From Phormidium tenue FACHB-1052 (GTDB lineage Bacteria > Cyanobacteriota > Cyanobacteriia > Phormidesmidales > Phormidesmidaceae), in assembly GCF_014696675.1 (NCBI RefSeq), contig NZ_JACJQN010000016.1, positions 1 through 64,000 on the forward strand: a stretch of 64,000 bases of DNA, in the 5' to 3' direction. The position numbers were made by a program, and so were the translations under genes. This document shows, piece after piece, positions 54,679-62,684 of the stretch. A model generated the notes under the pieces. The model made no database searches, was not told where the DNA came from, and saw only the letters and a program-made list of their open reading frames with translations. Positions within the stretch are counted from its first letter, which is position 1; each line of letters opens with the position of its first letter.

Positions 54679-55590
54679 TTATTCTGCGACTAGGCCCGCA
54701 TCGACTAAAAACTCTTTCGCTACCTCTGCCGGTTCACGCTGGTTGCCGCTGACCTCGTAGTTGAGCTGGCGCATGACCTCATCGGTGAGCAGGGGTGAAA
54801 CCTGGTTGAGGGCTTCAGCGATCGCAGGGTTGGCATCCAGCGCCGTCTGGCTGACAATGGGGGCCACCTGGTAGGGCGGAAACAACCCCTTGTCGTCTTC
54901 GAGCACCACCAGGTTAAAGGCGCTGATTTCACCATCGGTGCCAAAGGCGACAGCCACATCGGCTTCGCCATCCACCAGACCTTTGTAGCGCAGGCCCGCG
55001 TCTACGGCTTTGTATTCTTTGACAGAAAAATTGCCGTAGGCCGCTTGCAGGCCGGGTAGACCGTCTTCGCGCACCTCAAACTCGGGCGGCCCAATCAGCG
55101 TCAGGTTGCTGGCCTGGGCGGCAAAATCAGAGATCGTGCGAATGCCCTGGGCATCGGCCCGTTCCTCGGTCATGGCCAGGGCTTGGGTGTTGTTCATCGG
55201 CGAGGGGTCGAGCCACACTAGGTTAAATTGTTCCTGGTAGGCCTGCTTGACGGTGTCGAAGACCGCCTGCTGATCGCTGCTGACCGGCTGCTTGAGCACC
55301 GTGAGCAGGGCGGTGCCAGTGTATTCGGGGTAGAGGTCGATTTCGCCGCTCTCGATCGCAGCCTGGGCCACCGGAGTACCCCCCAGGTTGAGCTTGCGCT
55401 CAACGGTCAGACCGTTTTCTTCGAGCATCAGGGCGTACATTTCGCCGATAATCAGCTGCTCGGTAAAGTCTTTTGAGCCCACGCTGACCACATCACCGCC
55501 ATTACCACCGCCACCGCCGCAGGCCGCTGCTACCAGCGCTGTCGCTACCCCCAGGCAGGCCTGGCTAAACCACCGTCGAGTTAACGTCAT
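54679..55590 (-). CDS. glycine-betaine/osmoprotectant-binding lipoprotein
   Basis: 303 residues of the OpuBC/OsmF-type binding protein family. It has a basic start with Arg-Arg, a hydrophobic segment and the lipobox VAAAC followed by a Gly-rich spacer. The binding domain has VGSKDFTEQLIIGEMYALML, LNLGGTPVAQAAIESGEIDL, YPEYTGTALL, and a later DVAVAFGTDGEISAF, all typical of the choline/betaine/proline cluster. ATG 55590 (MTLTRRWFSQ) is preferred to an unlikely extension to 55635. It precedes the ATPase gene by 118 bases of repeat-like DNA. Confidence 0.92.
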   Translation of the reverse strand: MTLTRRWFSQACLGVATALVAAACGGGGGNGGDVVSVGSKDFTEQLIIGEMYALMLEENGLTVERKLNLGGTPVAQAAIESGEIDLYPEYTGTALLTVLKQPVSSDQQAVFDTVKQAYQEQFNLVWLDPSPMNNTQALAMTEERADAQGIRTISDFAAQASNLTLIGPPEFEVREDGLPGLQAAYGNFSVKEYKAVDAGLRYKGLVDGEADVAVAFGTDGEISAFNLVVLEDDKGLFPPYQVAPIVSQTALDANPAIAEALNQVSPLLTDEVMRQLNYEVSGNQREPAEVAKEFLVDAGLVAE

Positions 55591-55757
55591 AGGGTTAAAA
55601 AGGCTGAAAACTGGACAAGTTTGGCATCGCGCCACTGTCCCCCTGAGAATATCACAGGACTTTTAGGCACGGGTTTTTGTTGGGCAATTCTCCCTTGCCG
55701 ATGACAGCGGAGCCTGAGTTAAGCCACCTTGGGGTAGCGTTCTAGCCCTCTGCCCCC

Positions 55758-56474
55758 ATGTCTAGTCACAATACGCCCGCGAGCAATCCCGCATCCCTCA
55801 CCCTGGCTCAGCGCTTCACCCGTCGCCCCAGACGGAGAACTCTACTGCTGGGTTGGGCCATCCTGGCCGCTCTGGGATGGCTGGGGTATTTGCCCTTTGT
55901 CGGGGGCGCTGTGCCTGGGGTGCATGGGCTAGCTTGGGTCTACGGCAAACTCTTTGCGATCGCTCTGCTGACCCTGCTCGCGGTCATCATTCTGTTGGGG
56001 GCAGGAAGCCTGGCCGTCTGCCTGCTGCTTTTGAGCCTAAAACTAGAGTGGCGACAAAGCATCCGCCGAGGCCTAGCGAAAGTAGGCTTACTGCTGGCTG
56101 TGGGTATTTTTTTACTGGTGGCTTTGCTGCCAGCCTTACTTGTCGGCTATGCCCCCCAGGCTAGCCAGACCATGTCACCCTGGGGCGTTACCTATCGCAC
56201 GGTGTATGTGGCCTTTCCTCTGGATGACAACTACGGCGAGCTGATGCTGCTCAGCTGCCGATCGCCGGGGCTGTGCCATCAGATCTATCGCAGCTCTACC
56301 GATATCATTTCTGCGGGCGGGGCGGATTTGGCTTTTAATACTGACACTAACCAGGTGGCGCTAAATCTGGAGGGGCAGTGGGTCTATGTGCGATCGCCCG
56401 ACAAAGCGCTTTGCAACCAACCGTTGCCACCTACAACGTTTAGCAGCTCCTGTAGCTTTGTACCCAGTGAGTAA
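55758..56474 (+). CDS. hypothetical membrane protein
   Basis: 238 residues with no family recognised. A basic N-terminus (TRRPRRRTLLLGW) leads to about three membrane helices (LLLGWAILAALGWLGYLPF, LFAIALLTLLAVIILLGAGS joined to LAVCLLLLSL, and VGLLLAVGIFLLVALLPALLV). A C-terminal periplasmic domain of about 100 residues follows, with four Cys (LLSCRSPGLC, DKALCNQ, SSSCSF) likely forming disulfides. It stands alone between a divergent osmolyte gene and the collagen-like gene. Confidence 0.75.
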   Translation: MSSHNTPASNPASLTLAQRFTRRPRRRTLLLGWAILAALGWLGYLPFVGGAVPGVHGLAWVYGKLFAIALLTLLAVIILLGAGSLAVCLLLLSLKLEWRQSIRRGLAKVGLLLAVGIFLLVALLPALLVGYAPQASQTMSPWGVTYRTVYVAFPLDDNYGELMLLSCRSPGLCHQIYRSSTDIISAGGADLAFNTDTNQVALNLEGQWVYVRSPDKALCNQPLPPTTFSSSCSFVPSE

Positions 56475-56668
56475 GCAGATCAGTAGGTTGCTGTACTCAG
56501 CTAAAACCCCGGCAACTGAGTCGCATCCTCCCCCAAAAGGTATTCATTAGTTACAAAAGTTGCAAAGATCAGCCAGCCAGTTTCACCATAAATTCTGGCA
56601 CATGGCCTGCGCCTCCTCCGCCTGCCTTAGCTACCCTTGGGGTGCTTTGCACACCGAGAACCCCTGCT

Positions 56669-58054
56669 ATGAAACGCGCCCTTGCCTTTGCTCTGGCTCC
56701 GCTTTGCTTAGGGATTGCAGCCACCCTGCCACTGTCGGGGTTAAACGGCTGCTCGATGCTGGCCTGGGCGCAAGAAACCCGCACCTACGGCAGCGATGGC
56801 AGCGATGGCCGCAGCGGCAGGTCAGGGCGCGATGGCACCGCTGGGCCGAGCCAAACCACCGTGGCCGATGGCACTGCTGCCAGCTTTAGCCTCACCGGCA
56901 GCGATGGCGAAGACGGTGAGCATGGCGAAAATGGCTATCGGCCCCGCTGTGGCGGTCAGCCCCGCAATGTTGACTACAATCTGCGCGCCCCTGACGGCGG
57001 CGACGGCGGCGACGGCGGCAGCGGCGGCAGCGGTGGCATCGGCGGCAATCTAACGGTTTACTATGGCGATCGCGCGGCTCTGCAACGGCTCTCGGTAGAC
57101 GCTCGCGGCGGACGCTTTGGACGCGGCGGGCGCGGCGGCAGCGGCACCATGGGCTGTCGCTGCGACCTGCGCGATTGGGAGATTCAAACCTGCACCGGCA
57201 CCCCTGGCCAGCCCGACTATCAATGCGGGGCAAATCGCTACCGCTGCTACGATGGCCGCAGCGGTGACAACGGCTCCTTTGGCCGCGATGGGGCTGTCGG
57301 TGCCGACGGCCAGGTGTGGATTGTCAACCAGCTAGAGCCGCTGCTGGGCGAAAACTCGGCCATGGCGGTGGGGCTGCAAACTCTGGCCAGTCAACCCGTA
57401 CGTCTTTCGCGCAACCTGTGGGCTGAGAAATCGGGAGCCAACGCCCTGCTGGCCCCAGGCTCACGGGTCAACGACATTTACCGCGAATATACCGGGCGAG
57501 TGGAAGGCGATGTCAGCCTCAATTGGCAAGCCCCCCGGCCCCTGGGCAGCTTTGCAGGCGGCGATGTGCGCACCGAGATTCAGCCCGACGGGGCGCTGAT
57601 CGCCACCTTCCCCGACAGCCTCTGGGCTGACTACACCACCAGCCGCGAAGCTGACCAACTCACCATCACGGTCACCAATGCGGTGCGAGCTAGCGACGTT
57701 ACCCGCTTGGCCTCAGGAGGGGTGCAGGGCAGCGGAGCCAACCTCAAGGCCGTGGTGCTTGACCTGGCTGGGGAATCAGCCTACCTAACGACCCAGTTTC
57801 GCCTGACGCTGAGAACCACCGACGGCGACCCCAGGGACGATCGCCGCCCGCGCTACGTCACCGTTTACGACGATGTGGTGCCAGCGGAGTTGGTCAGCCT
57901 GACGGGCAACCGCTTTGAGCTAGCGCTAGGTCGCCTGCCCATCGATCGCGGCCCCCTGACCCGTGGCACGTACGCCCAAATTGAGATTACGGCGGTGCGA
58001 TCGCTGGGAACTAACCGCGCTGAGCAGGCGATTTCGTGGCAGGGGCAGTTTTAG
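56669..58054 (+). CDS. secreted Gly-rich, collagen-like protein
   Basis: 461 residues. A signal peptide (RALAFALAPLCLGIAATLPL) contains a Cys near the cleavage region. Residues about 35-210 are made of short Gly-Asp/Gly-Ser triplet runs (GSDGSDGRSGRSGRDGTAG, GGDGGDGGSGGSGGIGG) broken by a Cys-rich insert with about eight Cys (MGCRCDLRD, CTGTPGQPDYQCGANRYRCY). The remaining 250 residues are a beta-rich domain (EYTGRVEGDVSLNWQ, IATFPDSLWADYTTSRE) of unknown fold. It could be a surface fibre or adhesin. Start ATG 56669; the frame is open to 56642 but without signal character. No secretion genes are adjacent. Confidence 0.8.
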   Translation: MKRALAFALAPLCLGIAATLPLSGLNGCSMLAWAQETRTYGSDGSDGRSGRSGRDGTAGPSQTTVADGTAASFSLTGSDGEDGEHGENGYRPRCGGQPRNVDYNLRAPDGGDGGDGGSGGSGGIGGNLTVYYGDRAALQRLSVDARGGRFGRGGRGGSGTMGCRCDLRDWEIQTCTGTPGQPDYQCGANRYRCYDGRSGDNGSFGRDGAVGADGQVWIVNQLEPLLGENSAMAVGLQTLASQPVRLSRNLWAEKSGANALLAPGSRVNDIYREYTGRVEGDVSLNWQAPRPLGSFAGGDVRTEIQPDGALIATFPDSLWADYTTSREADQLTITVTNAVRASDVTRLASGGVQGSGANLKAVVLDLAGESAYLTTQFRLTLRTTDGDPRDDRRPRYVTVYDDVVPAELVSLTGNRFELALGRLPIDRGPLTRGTYAQIEITAVRSLGTNRAEQAISWQGQF

Positions 58055-58090
58055 GGGAGTGGGTGAGTAGGTGAGTGAGCGAGTCGGTGG
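58055..58090. repeat. G-rich minisatellite fragment after the collagen-like gene
   Basis: GGGAGTGGGTGAGTAGGTGA-type tract directly after the stop codon. Same family as the tracts near the sugar ABC genes. Confidence 0.6.
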
Positions 58091-58233
58091 GTTCAAGGGA
58101 TTCGAAGAAATCTCTGTAAAGCTTTGCAGTAGAGGCTGTAATCGCCCTTTAGGTAGCAGTGCGACCTGCCGCAGGTTGGCTATAGTAGCGAGCGAATGCA
58201 CATCCTCGCGAGCAGAACACGGGTCAATAACGT

Positions 58234-60417
58234 ATGACTATTTCTTTGGGGCGGCACCTGTGCGGCAATGCGGCGATCGCTACTCAGCAGGAATGGCTGG
58301 TCACGAATGGCATTGGCGGCTATGGCAGCGGCACGGTGGCTGGAGTGCTCACTCGCCACTACCACGGGCTGCTGGTGGCGGCGCTCAAGCCGCCGCTAGA
58401 GCGTACTCTGCTGGTGACTAAGGTTGACGAAACCGCGACTTATTTAGGCCAGTCCCACGCGCTGTACTGCGATCGCTGGACCGATGGCACGCTGCAACCC
58501 GAGGGCTACCTGTACTTAGAATCATTTCGGCTGGAGGGCACCATCCCGATCTGGGTCTATGCGATCGCCGATGCTCGCCTCGAAAAGCGCGTCTGGATGG
58601 AGCCTGGGGCCAACACCACCTACGTGCGCTACACCCTCAGCCGCGCCAGCGCCCCCATGGAACTGACGCTGAAAGTCTTGGTCAACCACCGCCACCACCA
58701 CCACAGCACCCAGGGGCAGGGCTGGCAAATGGCGATCGCCGACTGCCCCCAGGGTCTGCGCATTCAGGCCAAAGGAAACGTTGAGCCCTTCTATTTACTC
58801 AGCGAAACCGCCCCAGCCCAGCCCGCCCACACCTGGCACAAGGGCTACAGCCTCGCCGTCGAAACCTACCGGGGCATTCACCCCTACGACGACCACCTGC
58901 ACGCGGCCACCTTTGCACCCACTCTGGGTCAGGGCCAGTCGTTCACCCTAGTGGCCACCACCGAAGCCGAGGCCGATCGCTCGGGGCAAAGTGCCCTGCT
59001 CCGCCGCCTGGCCCACGAGCAACATTTGACGACCCAGGGCAAGACGGCCCAACCCGACGACTCGCCACCCGCCTGGGTAAGCCAGCTAGTCTTGGCCGCC
59101 GATCAGTTCATCGTCAGCCGCCCCATAACGGTGCTGGAAGCCAGCGATTCCATTGGGGCAGTGGATCTCGAAGGCACCCCCACCCCCCTCACGTTGGGAG
59201 ACTTTGCCCCAGACCACAGTCCTCAATCTGGGGTGAGCCAGGAGATTCCTACGGACTCCCTACCAGCAGATGAGGTGGCAGAATGGTCTGACCTAGCGCC
59301 TCTAACATCGGCCAATCCGGGCAAAACCGTAATTGCGGGCTACCCCTGGTTTGGCGACTGGGGCCGCGACACCATGATCGCTTTGTCGGGATTAACCCTA
59401 ACCACCGGGCGTCCGGCCCTGGCTCGGCTGATTTTGCAGACCTTTGCCCGCTTTCTCGATCGGGGCATGCTGCCCAACGCTTTTCCTGAGAATGGCCAAG
59501 CGCCCCACTACAACACCGTAGATGCCACCCTCTGGTACTTTGAGGCCCTGCGCGCCTACCACCAAGCCACTGCCGACACAGCATTAATCGAAGACCTTTT
59601 TCCCCAGCTGCAGGAGGTGATTACCTGGCACTGCAAAGGTACCCGCCACGGCATTCAGGTCGATGCCACCGATGGGCTGCTCTCTGCCGGGGAGCCGGGG
59701 GTGCAACTCACCTGGATGGATGCCAAGGTGGGCGATTGGGTAGTCACCCCTCGCATTGGCAAGCCGGTAGAGGTCAATGCTCTGTGGTACAACGCTCTGC
59801 TGGTGATGACCGATTTTGCGGGAATGTTGGGCCAACCTGTCGGCCTGTTTCAGGAGTTAGCGTCTCAAACCCGTCAGGGATTTCAGCGATTTTGGAGCGA
59901 CGATCTGGGCTACTGCTACGACCTGCTGGATGGCCCCAACGGCGCAGATGCGGCCCTGCGGCCCAACCAAATTTTCGCTGTTTCTCTGCCCGATGCCGCC
60001 TTGGGAGAGCCCTGCCTGAGTGCCGAGCAGCAGCGGGCGGTGGTGAATGTGGTGGCTCAACGACTGTTGACCTCCCACGGGTTGCGATCGCTCGATCCGG
60101 CCCATCCTGACTATCGCGGTCACTACGGCGGCGACCTAGTGCAGCGCGACGGAGCCTACCACCAGGGCACGGTCTGGAGCTGGCTGATTGGGCCGTTTGT
60201 GCAGGCCCACTGGCAGGTCTACCAAGATGCCGACCTGGCCCACAGCTTCCTCGATCCACTGATTCACCACCTGCACGGCGGCGGCTGTCTGGGCACCATC
60301 AGCGAAATTTTTGACGGCAACGCCCCGATGGAGCCGCGCGGCACGTTTGCTCAGGCCTGGTCGGTGGCCGAGGTGCTGCGGGTGAGCGCCCTACTCAGAC
60401 CATTAATGAAAGAGTAG
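58234..60417 (+). CDS. glycogen debranching enzyme-type amylo-alpha-1,6-glucosidase
   Basis: 727 residues. The N-terminal domain of about 1-260 is the GDE-N type (WLVTNGIGGYGSGTVAGVLT, RHYHGLLVAAL). The C-terminal (alpha/alpha)6 catalytic domain of about 300-725 has AGYPWFGDWGRDTMIALSGL, FPENGQAPHYNTVDATLWYF, LTWMDAKVGDW and YHQGTVWSWLIGPFV, which match bacterial amylo-alpha-1,6-glucosidases (GH133-like). It should trim alpha-1,6 branches of glycogen or related glucans in the cytoplasm. A variable insert of about 315-360 separates the domains. ATG 58234 is directly at the conserved start. Confidence 0.92.
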   Translation: MTISLGRHLCGNAAIATQQEWLVTNGIGGYGSGTVAGVLTRHYHGLLVAALKPPLERTLLVTKVDETATYLGQSHALYCDRWTDGTLQPEGYLYLESFRLEGTIPIWVYAIADARLEKRVWMEPGANTTYVRYTLSRASAPMELTLKVLVNHRHHHHSTQGQGWQMAIADCPQGLRIQAKGNVEPFYLLSETAPAQPAHTWHKGYSLAVETYRGIHPYDDHLHAATFAPTLGQGQSFTLVATTEAEADRSGQSALLRRLAHEQHLTTQGKTAQPDDSPPAWVSQLVLAADQFIVSRPITVLEASDSIGAVDLEGTPTPLTLGDFAPDHSPQSGVSQEIPTDSLPADEVAEWSDLAPLTSANPGKTVIAGYPWFGDWGRDTMIALSGLTLTTGRPALARLILQTFARFLDRGMLPNAFPENGQAPHYNTVDATLWYFEALRAYHQATADTALIEDLFPQLQEVITWHCKGTRHGIQVDATDGLLSAGEPGVQLTWMDAKVGDWVVTPRIGKPVEVNALWYNALLVMTDFAGMLGQPVGLFQELASQTRQGFQRFWSDDLGYCYDLLDGPNGADAALRPNQIFAVSLPDAALGEPCLSAEQQRAVVNVVAQRLLTSHGLRSLDPAHPDYRGHYGGDLVQRDGAYHQGTVWSWLIGPFVQAHWQVYQDADLAHSFLDPLIHHLHGGGCLGTISEIFDGNAPMEPRGTFAQAWSVAEVLRVSALLRPLMKE

Positions 60418-60485
60418 GGGCGTAGGCGAAGCCAAGCCAGAGGCTTTACGGCGTTTGCCCTGCCCAACTGAGGGATTCGCAACCG

Positions 60486-61598
60486 TTAAAGCGGGGCACT
60501 GGCGCGATCGCAGCTGCCCCCCAGCGCGTCGACCACCACGCAGGTATTTACCACCAGTACATCCTGCATGGTTTCGGCAGCACTGCCGGGGCCACCTGGC
60601 CCTTCCACAAACAGGGGTTGCTCTGCTACGGTGACGCCCGCATCCTTGGCGACGGTTTCAATTAGCTGGGGGTTGGTGGTGGTTTCGGCAAAAATGGTGG
60701 GCACCTGGGCGGCCTTGACCTGTTCGACTAGGGCTGTCAGGGCACCGGGCGTCGGCTTTTCGTCGGTGCTGAGGCCGCTGAGCGCCCCCTTGACCTCAAA
60801 GCCGTAGGCCTCGGCAAAGTAGCCAAAGGAATTGTGGGTGGTGACGAGCTGGCGCTGATCGGCGGGTATGGTAGCTACCTGGGTTTGAATCCAGCGATCG
60901 ATGGCTTCGAACTGCGAGACTAGGCGGCTGGCATTCTCGGCGTAGAGACCGGCTTGGTCGGGATTGATTTCAGCAAGGCGATCGGCAATTACCGAGGCCA
61001 TAGCGGCGTTGTGCTTAGCGCTGTGCCAGATGTGCGGATCGGGCATTGAACCTTGGCTGTCGCTGTCGCCGTCCTCCTCGGCGCGGTTGGCATGTTCCTC
61101 TGCTCCTTCAGCGCTGTGGTCGTGCCCATCGCCCTCGGCGTGAACTGCTTCACTGTCGTGATCGTCATGGGCTGCACCCATCAGTGGCGTCGGTACCGCC
61201 TGTTCGTACACTGGCACCTGCGCTGCCTCGGTAGAACTACTTTCCACCATCTTAATCAGGGTAGGAGCATAGCCGTAGCCGTCATAAAGCACTAGGTCGG
61301 CCTGCTCAAGGGCTTGGCGATCGGAGGGTTTGACCTGGTAGGTGTGGGGGTCGGTGCCGGGGTCGAGCAGGCAGGTCAGAGCGATGGTGGTTTCGGCGAT
61401 CTGCTGGGTGAGGTCGCAGAGCACGCTGGTCGTGGCGACGACCACCGGACTGTCTGCCTCCACTGGGGCCTCGGCTTCGGATTCTGCCACCGGGCCGCCG
61501 TTGCTGCTGCACCCGACTAGCCCTACTGCCAGGGCGATCGCAGCACTCCACCGCTTCGCCCTTGAAGGCACTAGCGGGCTAACCCGGTGTAAAAACAT
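60486..61598 (-). CDS. znuA: zinc ABC transporter substrate-binding lipoprotein
   Basis: 370 residues, cluster A-I metal-binding protein. The lipobox LVGC places the lipidated Cys at 30. Metal ligands lie in GTDPHTYQVKPSD (His85), MPDPHIWHS (His189), TTHNSFGYFAEAYG and the ETTTNPQL acidic position. Between 141 and 183 there is a His/Asp/Glu-rich loop (HDDHDSE, DGHDHSAEGAEEH), the hallmark of zinc-specific ZnuA rather than Mn-specific MntC. It is divergent from the ATPase gene, with a Zur-type box between them, 44 bases upstream of its ATG. Confidence 0.92.
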   Translation of the reverse strand: MFLHRVSPLVPSRAKRWSAAIALAVGLVGCSSNGGPVAESEAEAPVEADSPVVVATTSVLCDLTQQIAETTIALTCLLDPGTDPHTYQVKPSDRQALEQADLVLYDGYGYAPTLIKMVESSSTEAAQVPVYEQAVPTPLMGAAHDDHDSEAVHAEGDGHDHSAEGAEEHANRAEEDGDSDSQGSMPDPHIWHSAKHNAAMASVIADRLAEINPDQAGLYAENASRLVSQFEAIDRWIQTQVATIPADQRQLVTTHNSFGYFAEAYGFEVKGALSGLSTDEKPTPGALTALVEQVKAAQVPTIFAETTTNPQLIETVAKDAGVTVAEQPLFVEGPGGPGSAAETMQDVLVVNTCVVVDALGGSCDRASAPL

Positions 61599-61641
61599 GG
61601 CCTACTTCTCCCAGAAACAGATAACTGCTTTAATATGATAG

Positions 61642-61656
61642 TGATAATGGTTATCA
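61642..61656. promoter_or_regulatory. Zur-type operator between znuA and znuC
   Basis: TGATAATGGTTATCA, a 7-1-7 inverted repeat matching the cyanobacterial Zur consensus TGATAATNATTATCA at 14 of 15 positions. It lies in the 62-base gap between two divergent zinc-uptake genes and should let the zinc-loaded repressor shut off both. It ends only 4 bases before the ATPase ATG at 61661. Confidence 0.8.
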
Positions 61657-61660
61657 TTTC

Positions 61661-62413
61661 ATGGGTGCCATGCTAGAGGTTCAAAACCTGTCTGTCAACT
61701 ACCGGGGAATGTCAGCCCTAGAGAACGTTTCTCTGTCTCTAGAGGCAGGGGAACTGGTCGGGTTGATTGGCCCTAACGGTGCGGGCAAAAGCACCCTAAT
61801 TCAAGCAATGCTGGGGTTGGTGCCCTGTCGGGGGCAGGTGCTTTTTCAAGGCGCGCCGCTGCGACGACGGCGGCAGTCGGTAGCCTACGTGCCCCAGCGA
61901 TCGCGCATCGACTGGGACTACCCGATCACCGCCGGGCAGGTGGCGATGATGGCGCAGTCAGCTTTGGCGGGGTGGTTTCAGCGGCCCAGCCAGCAGGCGC
62001 GGCAGCGAGTTACCGTGGCTCTCGAACGGGTGGATATGCTGCATTTGTGCGATCGCCCCATCGGCCAACTCTCTGGCGGCCAACAGCAGCGCGTGTTTTT
62101 GGCCCGCGCCCTGGCTCAAAATGCCGACCTGCTGCTGCTCGACGAACCTTTCACCGGCATCGACAAAAAGACCGAAGCTCTGATGCTGGCGATCTTTGCC
62201 GAACTCCAGGCCGAGGGCAAAACTCTAGTGGTATGCAGCCACGAGTGGGGCGACGCTCTGCACCGCTACGATCGCCTACTGCTGCTCAATCGGCAGCTAC
62301 TAGCCGATGACACCCCCCAGGCGGTGATGACCTTCGACAATATTCAGCGGGCCTACGGTCAGGGGCCAGAACCCAGCGGGGCGATCGCCTCCTACGCCGA
62401 TTTCTTCTGCTGA
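61661..62413 (+). CDS. znuC: zinc/manganese ABC transporter ATPase
   Basis: 250 residues with Walker A GPNGAGKST, YVPQRSRIDWDYPITAGQVA (typical of the metal-chelate ATPase group), signature LSGGQQQRVFLARAL, Walker B LLLLDEPFTGID and switch His VVCSHEWGD. Start ATG 61661 or, nine bases on, 61670 (MLEVQNLSVNY); no clear ribosome-binding site in either case. It shares a Zur-type box with divergent znuA. The membrane subunit gene znuB, normally directly downstream, is missing; the next gene is a uspA remnant. Confidence 0.9.
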   Translation: MGAMLEVQNLSVNYRGMSALENVSLSLEAGELVGLIGPNGAGKSTLIQAMLGLVPCRGQVLFQGAPLRRRRQSVAYVPQRSRIDWDYPITAGQVAMMAQSALAGWFQRPSQQARQRVTVALERVDMLHLCDRPIGQLSGGQQQRVFLARALAQNADLLLLDEPFTGIDKKTEALMLAIFAELQAEGKTLVVCSHEWGDALHRYDRLLLLNRQLLADDTPQAVMTFDNIQRAYGQGPEPSGAIASYADFFC

Positions 62414-62535
62414 TGCGGCAGGGGGGTACGCGTCATCGGTGCCCTGATAGATGCCTTGAGTTAAGGCTCAACCTCCCCGATTCCCCCTGATTTCCTAGCT
62501 ATAAACGGAACGGGCAAGCGTTGAACCGGGTAAAT

Positions 62536-62677
62536 CTAGCGGTAAAGCAGCACCGGAATTTGGCTACTGCGGAGCATCTGTACCCTGGTGCTACCGATCA
62601 TCAGGTAGCGAATGCGGCGATGGCCGTAGGCTCCCATCAGCAGTGGAGCCGTCCGTGCAAAGTAAAATTCGTTTCAT
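62536..62677 (-). pseudogene. internally deleted universal stress protein gene
   Basis: The minus strand starts with ATG at 62677 and reads MKRILLCTDGS, the classical UspA opening. In another frame it then reads PLLMGAYGHRRIRYLMIGST and VQMLRSSQIPVLLYR to a stop at 62536, the classical UspA closing. The whole middle of the protein (normally 100 or more residues) is absent, and the two ends are out of frame. It is a deletion relic, positioned just downstream of the SulP gene, where a Usp gene is often found. Confidence 0.75.
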
Positions 62678-62684
62678 GGGGTGG

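Noticed and set aside
56796..57233. Ala-rich (plus) and Arg-rich (minus) open frames
   Set aside because: Frame shadows of the Gly-rich triplet region of the collagen-like gene.
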